This document shows, in pieces, positions 33,310 to 41,853 of a DNA stretch of 64,000 bases. This DNA is from UBA7672 sp963784415 (GTDB lineage: Bacteria > Pseudomonadota > Alphaproteobacteria > Caulobacterales > Hyphomonadaceae), in the NCBI GenBank assembly GCA_963784415.1, contig CAWARK010000011.1, positions 62,001 through 126,000 of the forward strand, in the 5' to 3' direction. The notes under the pieces were generated by a model, which was not told where the DNA came from, ran no database searches, and worked only from the letters and a program-made list of their open reading frames with translations. The translations under genes and the position numbers were made by a program. Each line of letters begins with the position of its first letter. Position 1 is the first letter of the stretch.

Positions 33310-33882
33310 ATGGCTGTGTCAGACGCCGAAGGCGCCCGTCACGAGGCGAACCGTTTCAAGGCCGCCGGCCCCACCGCCGCTGCGATCGGGATTATCACGT
33401 CGATCATTGGCGTGTCGCTTCTGGCGAGTTCGCCGGAAAATCCCAGTGCGCCAGCGCCCATCCCGTCCGCAATCACATCTGAAGCGCCCACGGCTGCCCT
33501 GCCGCCTGGCGTGACGCCCGAACCCGGCCTGCCCGGCATCCAGTTCAACCAGCCCGGCGGCGCAGGCGCGGCCGTGATGGGCATGGAGATCGTCGTCAAG
33601 TTCAAGGACGACGCCAAGGTGAAGGACATCATCGACGCGTTCTGGAAGGACCAGGGCTCGGCGAAGACCAAGTTCGATGCATGGAAGGCCAATCGTCCGG
33701 AATTCGCCAAGCTGAAGCTGGACCGCGTCACCTATTCCAACGAGCTTGTGCTGGTGCATGACGGTTCAACGCCCGCTGCCGAGCAGCTGCCGGCGATGAA
33801 GACGATTGCAGCCAGGCTGGGCTCTGTCGCAGATGTTTCCTATGCAGAGCCCAACATGACGGCTCATCCCGGAGGACAATGA
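33310..33882 (+). CDS. membrane-anchored propeptide/inhibitor-I9-like protein
   Basis: 190 residues, start ATG 33310 after GGAGAGGGAG. One N-terminal transmembrane helix (about 18-40), a Pro-rich linker, then a domain of about 95 residues (MEIVVKFKDDAKVKDIIDAF, LGSVADVSYAEPNMTAHP). The ending pattern V-x-x-V-x-Y-x-E-P-N is how subtilase propeptides/I9 inhibitors end. It may chaperone or inhibit the protease encoded 95 bp upstream. The similarity is a motif-level reading and could be convergent. Confidence 0.6.
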   Translation: MAVSDAEGARHEANRFKAAGPTAAAIGIITSIIGVSLLASSPENPSAPAPIPSAITSEAPTAALPPGVTPEPGLPGIQFNQPGGAGAAVMGMEIVVKFKDDAKVKDIIDAFWKDQGSAKTKFDAWKANRPEFAKLKLDRVTYSNELVLVHDGSTPAAEQLPAMKTIAARLGSVADVSYAEPNMTAHPGGQ

Positions 33883-34472
33883 TGAAAGCCCTGGTTCTGG
33901 CTGGCCTGTCGGCAGTCGCCCTCCTCGCGGCGGGCTGTGGCAATGAAAAAGCGCCGGCGCCTGTCGCTGAAGCGCCTGCGGGCGAGCAGCCTGTTCAGGT
34001 CGCCTCTGTGCCGCAGGGCCCAGCGCCTGTGACCGGCACGGTAAACTGGGAGGCTGCGCGCGCCGACCTCGCCAAGCGCCCCGCCGACGTCGTCGTCCCG
34101 CAAGCCGCAGGCAGCGACCCGCTGGTCGTGCCGATGCTGCTGCCCGGCGGCATAGTCCAGACCGCTGCCGATCGTCCGGTGCCGCCGCGCATCATGAAGG
34201 ACGGGTATTTCGCGACCTATCACCTGCCGCGCTACGACGTGACGGTGAACGGCTCGCAGAAGGCCTACGATGCGGGCGGCAAGCCGGCCGCCGACAAGAG
34301 CGCGATGAAATTCCAGATCGGCGAGGCCAGCGCTTCGCTTACGTTCTCGCGGTACGGCGCGGACTATCTGATCGACTTTGAATGCCGCGAAGTGGACGGC
34401 CCCGAGGGCTGCATCTCGGAAGCGGAAGCCAGGGAATTCGCGGACAGCCTGTTCGTGGCGCAGTCCCGTTAA
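33879..34472 (+). CDS. lipoprotein of unknown function
   Basis: 197 residues from ATG 33879 (or 33882), overlapping the previous stop by ATGA. Lipobox LAAGC at about residue 20. A Pro/Ala-rich linker leads to a globular C-terminal domain (PRIMKDGYFATYHLPRYDVTV cut short, SAMKFQIGEASASLTFSRYG, DYLIDFECREVDGPEGC) with two Cys that could form a disulfide. Family not recognised. Translational coupling ties it to the propeptide-like protein. Confidence 0.65.
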   Translation: MMKALVLAGLSAVALLAAGCGNEKAPAPVAEAPAGEQPVQVASVPQGPAPVTGTVNWEAARADLAKRPADVVVPQAAGSDPLVVPMLLPGGIVQTAADRPVPPRIMKDGYFATYHLPRYDVTVNGSQKAYDAGGKPAADKSAMKFQIGEASASLTFSRYGADYLIDFECREVDGPEGCISEAEAREFADSLFVAQSR

Positions 34473-34537
34473 GGGTACGGCGCGCTAAGGGGTATGCCGC
34501 GCAACGATGCGGCGAGTAGGTGTGTGGGAGTGGCGGG

Positions 34538-35746
34538 ATGAAACGGTCATCGATCCGGATGGGACTTCTCGTTGTGGCGGCCGCAGGCGCGCTGGCGGCA
34601 TGCGACGCCAGCAACGTCCTGCTCTGGCCCTGGGTCCAGATCGCCGCAAAGGACGAACCCGTCCCCGCCGACCCCTCCACCCCCCCACCCCCCCCGCCCC
34701 TAACCGGCAGCGACCCGCTGAACCCGAGCGATCCGCTCGGTGGTTCGGTGCCGAACCCGAACGCCAACACAGGCGCGCCGAGCATCGATGGCACGCCGTT
34801 CGAGAACAAGCCGGAGAACCCCGCTGTCGATACAGGCGACGGCAAGCCGCTTGAAAGCGCGGAGACGGGCGAGCCGCTGCCGCCTCTTCCGGTGCCGACC
34901 GAGACAGCCGAAAACACGCCTGAGCCGACGCCGCCGGTGACGACACCCACGACACCGCCGGAAACCACGCCGCCCGTCGCAACCCCGCCCGTCACGACGC
35001 CGCCCGTGACAACGCCCCCGGTCACAACACCGCCCGCGCCGGTGACGCCGTCCTTCTATTTCTTCCGCGCCGGCAATCTCGCGCCGAGCAGCGGTACGGG
35101 CTCGACCGAGATGGCCGTGCTCGTCCCGGACATGCTGTTCCCGATCAAAAGCGCGCCTGCAGTCGCCCAGACGCAGGTCTATCGCTGGGGCGGTGGCGTC
35201 AAAGGCGGCGACCAGTGTGACACGCGCAACTTCGTCGCCCCGTGGCGCGACAATTACTGCGAGACCCGCTCGAGCGGATCGACGCCGTTCTGCTCCAAGA
35301 CCGGCGTCCACCTCGGTCAGGACATTCGCGTCGGCACACCGGAAGGCTGCAAGCTGGAAGTGAAGACCAAGGCCGCTGAGCGCACCCGTTATGAAATCGT
35401 CGCGGTCGAGGACGGCGTCATTTCCAACGTCGGTTCCTACTCGATCTCGCTGCGCGCCGATTCAGGCGGCCGGATCTATCGCTATCTCCACCTCAACATG
35501 GCGAAGCTGAAGGTCGCCACGAACCAGACGGTGAAAAAGGGCGACGTGCTCGGCTATGTCTCGAACGATTTTGGCGGCACGCCCACGACGCTGCACCTCC
35601 ATTTCGAGATCAAACTGAATACGACCGCCAATGGCTGGCAATACGCCCCGCCCTTCGCCTCGCTGCTGGAAGCCTACAAGCGCCGCGAAAATAACCCCGG
35701 CGCACAGGTGGCTGACGATTTCCTGGTCGCTTCGACGCCGCACTAG
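34538..35746 (+). CDS. M23-family peptidase lipoprotein with Pro/Thr-rich linker
   Basis: 402 residues. Lipobox LAAC; a long Pro/Thr linker (about 45-170) with repeated PPVTT units (about 150-165); C-terminal LytM/M23 domain with H258 and D262 (VHLGQD) and H353-x-H355 (LHLHFE), the complete zinc site. Cysteine pairs near 227-270 are unusual in this domain. Expected to cut peptidoglycan cross-links or, as some LytM proteins do, other Gly-rich peptides. Ends the cluster started by the subtilase. Confidence 0.88.
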   Translation: MKRSSIRMGLLVVAAAGALAACDASNVLLWPWVQIAAKDEPVPADPSTPPPPPPLTGSDPLNPSDPLGGSVPNPNANTGAPSIDGTPFENKPENPAVDTGDGKPLESAETGEPLPPLPVPTETAENTPEPTPPVTTPTTPPETTPPVATPPVTTPPVTTPPVTTPPAPVTPSFYFFRAGNLAPSSGTGSTEMAVLVPDMLFPIKSAPAVAQTQVYRWGGGVKGGDQCDTRNFVAPWRDNYCETRSSGSTPFCSKTGVHLGQDIRVGTPEGCKLEVKTKAAERTRYEIVAVEDGVISNVGSYSISLRADSGGRIYRYLHLNMAKLKVATNQTVKKGDVLGYVSNDFGGTPTTLHLHFEIKLNTTANGWQYAPPFASLLEAYKRRENNPGAQVADDFLVASTPH

Positions 35747-35846
35747 GGCGCCGCTACACTTGGTTACACACCGGCGCTGGGCGGGCGCGACGGGCGTGCT
35801 ATAGGCTCGCGCGGTCGCTTTGGGGGCGACGGTCGGAACGACGCCT

Positions 35847-36332
35847 ATGGATATCCGCGGCCTGCACCACAACGCTTATCGCTGCAGCGACTCGGAGGCG
35901 ACGCGCGCGTTCTACGAGGGCTTTCTCGGCCTGCCGCTGGTCAACGCTTTCGAGATCACCACGACCAAGACAGGGCGCAAGACGCGCGTCCTGCACATCT
36001 TCTTCCAGATGCAGGACGGCTCATGCCTCGGCTTCTTCGAGGCGCCGGACATGCCGTTCGACTTCAAGGAGCAGCACGATTTCGACCTGCACATCGCGCT
36101 GGAAGTGCCCATGGCCGACATTCCGGCGTGGATGGAAAAAGGCCGCGCGCTGGGCATGGAGGTGCGGGGCGTTTCCGACCACGGCATGATCGACTCGATC
36201 TATTTCCGCGACCCGGATGGCTATGTCATCGAACTCGCCGCCAAGCGGCCCGAGCACGATGCCCGCATGAACCCGGAAACCAACCGCGCCCGCGACGTGC
36301 TCGCCAACTGGACGCGCACGAAAGCGGGCTGA
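35847..36332 (+). CDS. VOC (glyoxalase/bleomycin resistance) family protein
   Basis: 161 residues from ATG 35847. Two beta-alpha-beta-beta-beta modules: GLHHNAYRCSD with a first metal His, FFEAPDMP, then DFDLHIALEV and YFRDPDGYVIELAAK, where DPDG and the final Glu are typical of the family. Metal-dependent dioxygenase, isomerase or lyase; the substrate is unknown. Confidence 0.85.
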   Translation: MDIRGLHHNAYRCSDSEATRAFYEGFLGLPLVNAFEITTTKTGRKTRVLHIFFQMQDGSCLGFFEAPDMPFDFKEQHDFDLHIALEVPMADIPAWMEKGRALGMEVRGVSDHGMIDSIYFRDPDGYVIELAAKRPEHDARMNPETNRARDVLANWTRTKAG

Positions 36333-36395
36333 GCCGCTTCCCCAATTCCTCCGGACGTGCTTCAGAACCCGCAGGTTTGCAGCGGGAGTTCGAGC

Positions 36396-37106
36396 ATGGC
36401 GCAGCTGGCATTGATCCGGCACGGCCAAAGCCAATGGAACCTGGAGGATCGCTTCACCGGCTGGTGGGACGTCGATCTGACCAGCGTGGGCGAAGACGAA
36501 GCGCGCGCCTCCGGCCGTCTGCTGCGCGAAACCGGCGTCGACTTCACCCGCGCCTACACCTCCGTGCAGAAGCGCGCGATCCGCACGCTCAACATTGCGC
36601 TGGAGCAGATGGATCGGCTGTGGATGCCGGTCACCAAGGACTATCGCCTCAATGAGCGTCACTATGGCGGGCTGACCGGGCTCAACAAAAAAGAGACGGC
36701 GGCCAGGCACGGCGATGACCAGGTGAAGGTCTGGCGCCGCTCGTTCGACATTCCGCCGCCGGACATGGTCGCGGGCGGCGAGTTCGATCTTGCGAGCGAC
36801 CCGCGCTATCGCGGCATCAGCATTCCGGCAACCGAAAGCCTCAAGACGACACTTGATCGCGTGCTGCCCTATTGGGACGCGGAGATCGCGCCGAAGCTGA
36901 AGGCCGGCGAGAACATTCTCATCGCAGCCCACGGCAATTCCTTGCGCGCGATCGTGAAGCACCTGTTCAAGGTGCCTGACAGCGAAATCACCGAGGTGGA
37001 GATCCCGACGGGCAATCCGTTGCTGATCGATCTCGACGGGTCGCTGCACGTGACCGCCGCGCGCTATCTCGACGCCGCGCGCGCCAAGCCGCTGCCGAAG
37101 GTCTGA
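36396..37106 (+). CDS. gpmA: 2,3-bisphosphoglycerate-dependent phosphoglycerate mutase
   Basis: Interconverts 3- and 2-phosphoglycerate in glycolysis. 236 residues; ATG 36396 follows GGGAG. Phospho-His motif LIRHGQSQWN; LNERHYGGLTGLNKKE; DIPPP; second catalytic His in AAHGNSLRAIVKHL. Lies 3 bp before the RibD-like gene. Confidence 0.97.
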   Translation: MAQLALIRHGQSQWNLEDRFTGWWDVDLTSVGEDEARASGRLLRETGVDFTRAYTSVQKRAIRTLNIALEQMDRLWMPVTKDYRLNERHYGGLTGLNKKETAARHGDDQVKVWRRSFDIPPPDMVAGGEFDLASDPRYRGISIPATESLKTTLDRVLPYWDAEIAPKLKAGENILIAAHGNSLRAIVKHLFKVPDSEITEVEIPTGNPLLIDLDGSLHVTAARYLDAARAKPLPKV

Positions 37107-37108
37107 GC

Positions 37109-37756
37109 ATGAGCGCGCGTGCTGCTCCGCAAGACGACGCGCGTTTCATGAGCCGCGCACTTGAGCTTGCGCAGGCGCAGCTGGGCCGCACGGCGCCGAA
37201 TCCGAGTGTCGGCTGCGTGATCGTGACGGATGGAGCGATCATCGCTGAAGGCGCAACGGGCGATGGCGGACGGCCGCATGCCGAGGAGATCGCGCTGGCC
37301 GCCGCCGGAGATCGCGCTCGCGGGGCGACGGCCTATGTCACGCTGGAGCCGTGCAACCAGCGCTCGGGCGGAACGTCGTCCTGTTCGGAATTGCTGCTCG
37401 CAGCAGACGTCGTGCGCGTCGTGATCGCGTGCAATGACCCGCACCCGCTCGGCGCGCATGGCGCGGACCGGCTGGTGAAAGCTGGCGTCAGCATCGAGCA
37501 CGGGCTGATGGGCGATGAAGCCGAACGCCTCAACGCTGGCTTCTTCAAGCTCAACGCGACGGGGCGGCCTTGGCTCGCCATCGACGGCGATGGCGCAACG
37601 TATGATGGCGCGTTCGCGCTGGAGGGTGATGAGACGCCTGAGGCGGCGCTTGATCGACTTGGCGCCGGGGGGGTTACGCGTGTTTTCGTGCGGCCGGGTA
37701 CGACGCTGGCGCTTGAGTTGAAGGCGCGCGGGTTGGTGGATGAGGATCACGGCTAG
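37109..37756 (+). CDS. RibD-type deaminase with a largely deleted reductase domain
   Basis: 215 residues. The N-terminal deaminase is complete: NPSVGCVIV, PHAEEIAL (zinc His and catalytic Glu), EPCNQRSGGTSSC (two zinc Cys). Full RibD is about 360 residues; here only the first strand (GRPWLAIDGDG) and the last segment (RLGAGGVTRVFVRPGTTLA, GLVDE) of the reductase remain, so some 120 residues are missing inside. It could deaminate the riboflavin pyrimidine intermediate but not reduce it. A separate full ribD probably exists elsewhere. Confidence 0.8.
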   Translation: MSARAAPQDDARFMSRALELAQAQLGRTAPNPSVGCVIVTDGAIIAEGATGDGGRPHAEEIALAAAGDRARGATAYVTLEPCNQRSGGTSSCSELLLAADVVRVVIACNDPHPLGAHGADRLVKAGVSIEHGLMGDEAERLNAGFFKLNATGRPWLAIDGDGATYDGAFALEGDETPEAALDRLGAGGVTRVFVRPGTTLALELKARGLVDEDHG

Positions 37757-37772
37757 AGTCGTAAGCTCGAGA

Positions 37773-37893
37773 CCTCGTGGTTCGACGGGCGCGAGCTTCG
37801 CTCGCTGCTCACCATGAGGCCTCTCCTCTACATCGCCGTTGCTCGAGCCCTCATGGTGAGCAGGCGCGTAGCGCCGTCCGTCGAACCACGAGG
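37773..37893. repeat. 121-bp imperfect inverted repeat (large hairpin)
   Basis: Outer arms of 16 bp pair perfectly (CCTCGTGGTTCGACGG at 37773-37788 with 37878-37893), and inner arms of 15 bp pair perfectly (CTGCTCACCATGAGG at 37805-37819 with 37849-37863). Between them are GC-rich segments with partial pairing. It fills much of the gap between the RibD-like gene and cspA. It resembles dispersed palindromes I recall from alphaproteobacterial intergenic regions. Confidence 0.7.
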
Positions 37894-37937
37894 GCGGGAT
37901 GGGGATTGCCGCAACAATACCAGTCCATCCGCTAAAC

Positions 37938-37973
37938 GAAAAACGGGCCGGCCTTTCGGCCGACCCGTTTCGA
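37938..37973 (-). terminator. terminator of cspA (possibly bidirectional)
   Basis: Hairpin with ACGGG and CGGCC pairing to GGCCG and CCCGT, loop TTTC, flanked by A-rich sequence on the left and T-rich on the right. Read on the minus strand it ends in CGTTTTTCGTTT. It lies 46 bp after the cspA stop. Confidence 0.75.
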
Positions 37974-38018
37974 AGTTTGTGCGTGAAGCTACATCCTGGC
38001 CGGATGAAGCATCGTCGC

Positions 38019-38228
38019 TTAGAGCGGCTGGATCTGCGTCGCGGCCATTTTGCCCGAACGCTTGTCCTTCTCGAGTTCGAAGCTCACACGCTGGCCTTCG
38101 TTGAGGCCGGCGAGTCCGGCGCGCTGGACGGCCGAGATGTGAACGAACACATCAGCGCCGCCAGATTCCGGCTGGATGAAGCCGAAGCCTTTTTGCTCGT
38201 TGAACCATTTAACAGTACCGGTAGCCAT
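38019..38228 (-). CDS. cspA: cold-shock protein, CspA family
   Basis: 69 residues. Single OB-fold cold-shock domain with RNP1 KGFGFIQPE and RNP2 VFVHIS, and the family ending. RNA chaperone in the cytoplasm. Long upstream non-coding sequence (to the divergent ygfZ gene) fits a structured cold-shock 5' leader. Confidence 0.97.
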   Translation of the reverse strand: MATGTVKWFNEQKGFGFIQPESGGADVFVHISAVQRAGLAGLNEGQRVSFELEKDKRSGKMAATQIQPL

Positions 38229-38554
38229 GTAGATCTAGTCTTTCGATAGGCGTCCACGAGACCGGGGGGTACCCGTGAAACAAATGAGAGAGCGCTTGCA
38301 GCCGCGCTCCCGGGGGCGATCAAACTCGACTGTTCGGAAGGCCAGATCCGGAGCTCGATCCAGCGGGCGAACCCGCAAGTAGAGCAAGGAGAGCAACCGA
38401 ACCTGTGCAGAATTCGACGCTATCCCTATTGCATAACGTCGCAGGCTTGAAAAGGCGGGCGCCCGCGCGTGACATAGAGTTTAGCACGATCACGCCGCTT
38501 GCTTCGGCTGGCGCTGGCCTTATCGATGCGCAACGAAATCCCTAACTGTGCCAG
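38229..38554. other. intergenic region between cspA and ygfZ
   Basis: 326 bp with no coding sequence. It must contain the cspA promoter and leader (minus) and the ygfZ promoter (plus). No conserved element could be named; several GC-rich short inverted repeats are present but not distinctive. Confidence 0.5.
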
Positions 38555-39376
38555 ATGCATCAGCCACTTTTCCTCGCCCATCGTTCCATCGTTTCGGTTA
38601 CCGGCGCGGACGCTGAGCCGTTCCTGAACGGCATTGTGACGGTGTCTACGTTGGGTCTCGTGGAAGGCGAGTTCCATTACGGGGCGCTGCTGACGCCGCA
38701 GGGAAAAATCATCGCGGACTTTCTGGTAACGCGCCTCGGCGATGAGATTCTGCTCGACTGCACGGCCTCTGTTGCGCCTGCTCTCATCAAGCGGCTGACA
38801 TTGATGAAGCTGCGGGCAGCCGTCGCCGTGCGTGCGCGTGACGATCTTGGCGTCACGGTCTTCACGGGCGCACCCGACCCGCGCAGCGCCGCCGCGCCGC
38901 AGCGCATGATCGGACCACGCAGCGCGCCGACGGACGCTGCGCCCTATCATGCAGCGCGCATCGCAGCGTGCGTTCCCGAACAGGATTTCGATTTTGACGC
39001 GGAGGATGTGTTCCCCGCCGACATCAACATGGACCTCACCAATGGCGTGGACTTCCGCAAGGGCTGTTTCGTCGGTCAGGAAGTCGTCTCGCGCATGAAG
39101 CGGCGCGCAACCGCCCGCCGTCGCACGCTTCGCGCCGAGGTGGCGCCGGGAACGCCGCCGGGCGCGCCGGTGCTGGCCAATGGATTTGAAATCGGAATGC
39201 TGACGTCGGTTTCCGGCGGCGCCGCCCTCGCCCGTGTGCGTATCGATCGCCTGGCGGATGCGCAGGCCAAGGGCGAAGTGATCACCGCCAACGTCTCGCC
39301 CGTCGTGTTCGACCAACCGGACTGGCTGGCGGGGGAGCTGGCCGCGCTCGCGGCGGCGAAGGAAGCGAAAGCCTGA
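38555..39376 (+). CDS. ygfZ: YgfZ/GcvT-domain folate-binding protein
   Basis: 273 residues. YgfZ-type protein for repair or maturation of iron-sulfur clusters, using tetrahydrofolate. The diagnostic KGCFVGQE motif with its Cys lies near residue 167; the N-terminus has the GcvT-like fold (ITVTGADAEPFLNG-like segment). Its stop overlaps the start of tag by one base (TGATG), so they are co-translated. Confidence 0.92.
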   Translation: MHQPLFLAHRSIVSVTGADAEPFLNGIVTVSTLGLVEGEFHYGALLTPQGKIIADFLVTRLGDEILLDCTASVAPALIKRLTLMKLRAAVAVRARDDLGVTVFTGAPDPRSAAAPQRMIGPRSAPTDAAPYHAARIAACVPEQDFDFDAEDVFPADINMDLTNGVDFRKGCFVGQEVVSRMKRRATARRRTLRAEVAPGTPPGAPVLANGFEIGMLTSVSGGAALARVRIDRLADAQAKGEVITANVSPVVFDQPDWLAGELAALAAAKEAKA

Positions 39377-39984
39377 TGAAACCGCTCGACGATATTCCCT
39401 GCGGCTGGGCCCCGGCCGGCGACGAACTCTATCGCCGCTATCATGACGAGGAATGGGGCGTGCCCGAGCGCGACGGCCGCACGCTGTGGGAAAAATTCCA
39501 GCTCGATGGCCATCAGGCCGGCCTGTCGTGGATCACCATCCTGCGCAAGCGCGAGACGATGCGCGAGGAATTCGACGGGTTCGAGCCGGAAAAGGTCGCC
39601 CGCTGGACGCAGAAACGCATCGACAGGGCGATGAAGAATCCGGGCATCATCCGCAGCCCGATCAAGATCGCGGCGACCATCAGGAATGCGCAGGTCTATC
39701 TCGACATGGCCGAGCGCGGCGAGGATTTCGCCGACTATGTGTGGAGCTTCGTCGACGGCAAGCCGATCGTGAACAAGCTCGACCACTGGCGCAATGTGCA
39801 GCCTAAGACGGAGCTGTCCGAGGACCTGGCGAAGGACATGAAGAAGCGGGGCTTCAAGTTCTGCGGCCCCGTCATCGTCTATGCGTGCATGCAGGCGATG
39901 GGCATGGTCAACGACCATGAAGTGCGCTGCCCGCGCCACAAGGAGATCCAGAAGCTTGACAAGGCTGCACGCAAGGGCGCGTGA
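39376..39984 (+). CDS. tag: DNA-3-methyladenine glycosylase I
   Basis: 202 residues. Excises 3-methyladenine from alkylated DNA. Zinc ligands expected for Tag are present: Cys in IPCGWA, His in RRYHDEEWG, and His/Cys in NDHEVRCPRH. Substrate pocket segments LFEKFQLDG-like (LWEKFQLDGHQAGLSW) and FCGPVIVYACMQAMGMVNDH are typical. Confidence 0.95.
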   Translation: MKPLDDIPCGWAPAGDELYRRYHDEEWGVPERDGRTLWEKFQLDGHQAGLSWITILRKRETMREEFDGFEPEKVARWTQKRIDRAMKNPGIIRSPIKIAATIRNAQVYLDMAERGEDFADYVWSFVDGKPIVNKLDHWRNVQPKTELSEDLAKDMKKRGFKFCGPVIVYACMQAMGMVNDHEVRCPRHKEIQKLDKAARKGA

Positions 39985-39988
39985 GGGC

Positions 39989-40909
39989 TCAGAAGCCGGG
40001 CTTCAGTTGCGGCTGTGCGAAGTGCGCGCGGACGCGCTTGCGGTGTCCGGCATACTGCGCGCGCCAGAACAGCTGATACGCCACAGCCACGACGAAGGCC
40101 GGCACGCGTCCAGCCAGCGCCACGATAATCAGCGCCGCGAACAGCACCAACCAGACCAGCAGCCAAGCCAGCCACCCGGCGAGGCCATAGCCTTTGCGCC
40201 AGAACTGGAACTGCGCGTTGGCCCGCAACAGACGATAGCGATCAGGCTCCGTCAGCAGGAACAGCGAAATCGCATCCTCGTCATTGGCGTCGCGGCGCAG
40301 CACGACTTCCAGGAGGTCGTGCGCCTTCTGCAGCTTGCCGCGCATCAGGGCGATGCGCGCCGCTTCCGTCATCACATAGGTCTCGTCCGGAGACAGACGC
40401 AGCGCTTCGTCGGCAAACGGCTCGGCCGCCTTCGGTCCCTTGTGATGCAGCAGGATCAGCGCCTTCTGCGCTGCCAGCACGCCATACCAGGGCGCGATCC
40501 TGCGACCCTCGTCGACCGTCTTCAGCGCCTCGGCATATTGCTTTAGCTCGAACTGGACGACGCCGAGATAGTGATACCCCAGCGCTTCGTCGGGATTGAG
40601 CCGTATCGCTTCCTTGAAGTAGCGCACGGCCGGCGTGAGCTTGCGCTGGCGGCGGAGGACTTCGCCCCTGATGCGATGCGCCTGCGCCATGTTGGGCGCC
40701 AGCTCCAGCAACCGGTCCGCTGTCTGTCCGGCGTCGACGAATGACCCGAGCGCGATCTGTGCCTGTGACAGGCCGACCAGCGCTTCGGGATTGTCGGGAT
40801 CAATCGCCAGGGCGGCGTGAAAATCACGCAACGCGCCACGCCGGTTGCCCGCCTGGTAAAGCGCCCAACCGGTGGTAACCAGCTGCTCAGCCCGCTGCCC
40901 TTCGCTCAT
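39989..40909 (-). CDS. TPR-repeat membrane protein
   Basis: 306 residues from ATG 40909. TPR repeats cover about 1-230 (ALRDFHAALAIDPDNPEALVG, AVRYFKEAIRLNPDEALGY). Two transmembrane helices are near the C-terminus (WLAWLLVWLVLFAALIIVAL, VPAFVVAVAYQLFW). Same layout as the protein at 18228-19160, so perhaps paralogues. Convergent with tag, 4 bp apart. Function unknown. Confidence 0.82.
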   Translation of the reverse strand: MSEGQRAEQLVTTGWALYQAGNRRGALRDFHAALAIDPDNPEALVGLSQAQIALGSFVDAGQTADRLLELAPNMAQAHRIRGEVLRRQRKLTPAVRYFKEAIRLNPDEALGYHYLGVVQFELKQYAEALKTVDEGRRIAPWYGVLAAQKALILLHHKGPKAAEPFADEALRLSPDETYVMTEAARIALMRGKLQKAHDLLEVVLRRDANDEDAISLFLLTEPDRYRLLRANAQFQFWRKGYGLAGWLAWLLVWLVLFAALIIVALAGRVPAFVVAVAYQLFWRAQYAGHRKRVRAHFAQPQLKPGF

Positions 40910-41005
40910 CCTCCCCGTGTCTCTCGCGTACCCACGCAAAACAAGCCCTTTCGTCCAGTTCGGGCCACGGTGTAGCGTTGCGAAAAATATCAGGGACACG
41001 ACGCC

Positions 41006-41563
41006 ATGCAGGATTTCGCAACAACCATGCGCCGCATCATCACCGGCGATGATGCTTCGGGCGACAGCGTCATCATCGTCGATGGTCCGCCGGCCGCGAC
41101 CAGCGGGCCGATCGAGGCGGGCGGCCTGTTCGATATCTGGCATGACGTCGTCACGGGATCGCTCGACCCCACCGACCATGCCGACCTTGGACCCAAGCGC
41201 ACCGTGCTGTCGCCTGATGCGGGAAAGGTGCGCGTGCGCTGGTTCGCCATCAATCCGCGCCCGCCTGGCGTTCCGGACGAGATGATGAACGCCATGGTGC
41301 GCGAGCGTTTCGCGTCGTTCGACGCCGACCACCACCTCACCGACCAGTCGAAGCATCCGGCGATGCACAAGACGGCGTCGCTCGATGTCATCTGTCTCCT
41401 GCAAGGCGAAGTCGACCTTATCCTCGACACGGTGCGCACGCGGGTGAAGCCGGGCCAGATCGTGATCCAGCGAGGGACCAGCCATGGCTGGGAAGCGATC
41501 GGCGGGCCTGCCCTGCTGCTCGCCGTCCTGATCGACAGGCCGCTTGTGTCCGGGGAGCACTAG
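41006..41563 (+). CDS. cupin-domain protein
   Basis: 185 residues. A C-terminal cupin (about 95-180) with HKTASLDVICLLQGEVDLIL, and QRGTSHGWEAIG, which contain the two conserved cupin motifs; the metal His pair is reduced. N-terminal residues 1-60 include VIIVDGPPAA and GGLFDIWHDV. Close relatives are usually annotated as cupin proteins of unknown substrate. No signal peptide. Confidence 0.8.
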   Translation: MQDFATTMRRIITGDDASGDSVIIVDGPPAATSGPIEAGGLFDIWHDVVTGSLDPTDHADLGPKRTVLSPDAGKVRVRWFAINPRPPGVPDEMMNAMVRERFASFDADHHLTDQSKHPAMHKTASLDVICLLQGEVDLILDTVRTRVKPGQIVIQRGTSHGWEAIGGPALLLAVLIDRPLVSGEH

Positions 41564-41615
41564 CTCCTTTCAGGCGTTAGGCGTACACAGCCGAGGGGGA
41601 TGCAGGAGAGACCAG

Positions 41616-41852
41616 ATGGGCCGCGTTCAACTTGTTTTCGCATGCATTGTGCTGGCTCTCGGCGCATCGGCGTGCGCGACGCCCGGCAAGGCCGAGGCGG
41701 AGCTGTCGCAGGAACAGGTCTGCCTCGCTCATTTCGAAAACGATCCGGTGGAGCGCGACCGCTGCATGCTCGATGCGCGTGTGCGCGGCGACACCGTGCC
41801 GGACGTGCGCCCGCTCGACCTGCCGCTCCGCACGGGCCAGATTGGCGACTGA
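41616..41852 (+). CDS. small lipoprotein
   Basis: 78 residues. ATG 41616 with GGAGAGACC upstream. Lipobox ASAC after a hydrophobic core (FACIVLALGA). The mature part has two Cys (QVCLAHFEND, DRCMLDARV) that may form a disulfide. Unknown function; convergent with the LysE gene, only 1 bp apart. Confidence 0.65.
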   Translation: MGRVQLVFACIVLALGASACATPGKAEAELSQEQVCLAHFENDPVERDRCMLDARVRGDTVPDVRPLDLPLRTGQIGD

Positions 41853-41853
41853 T

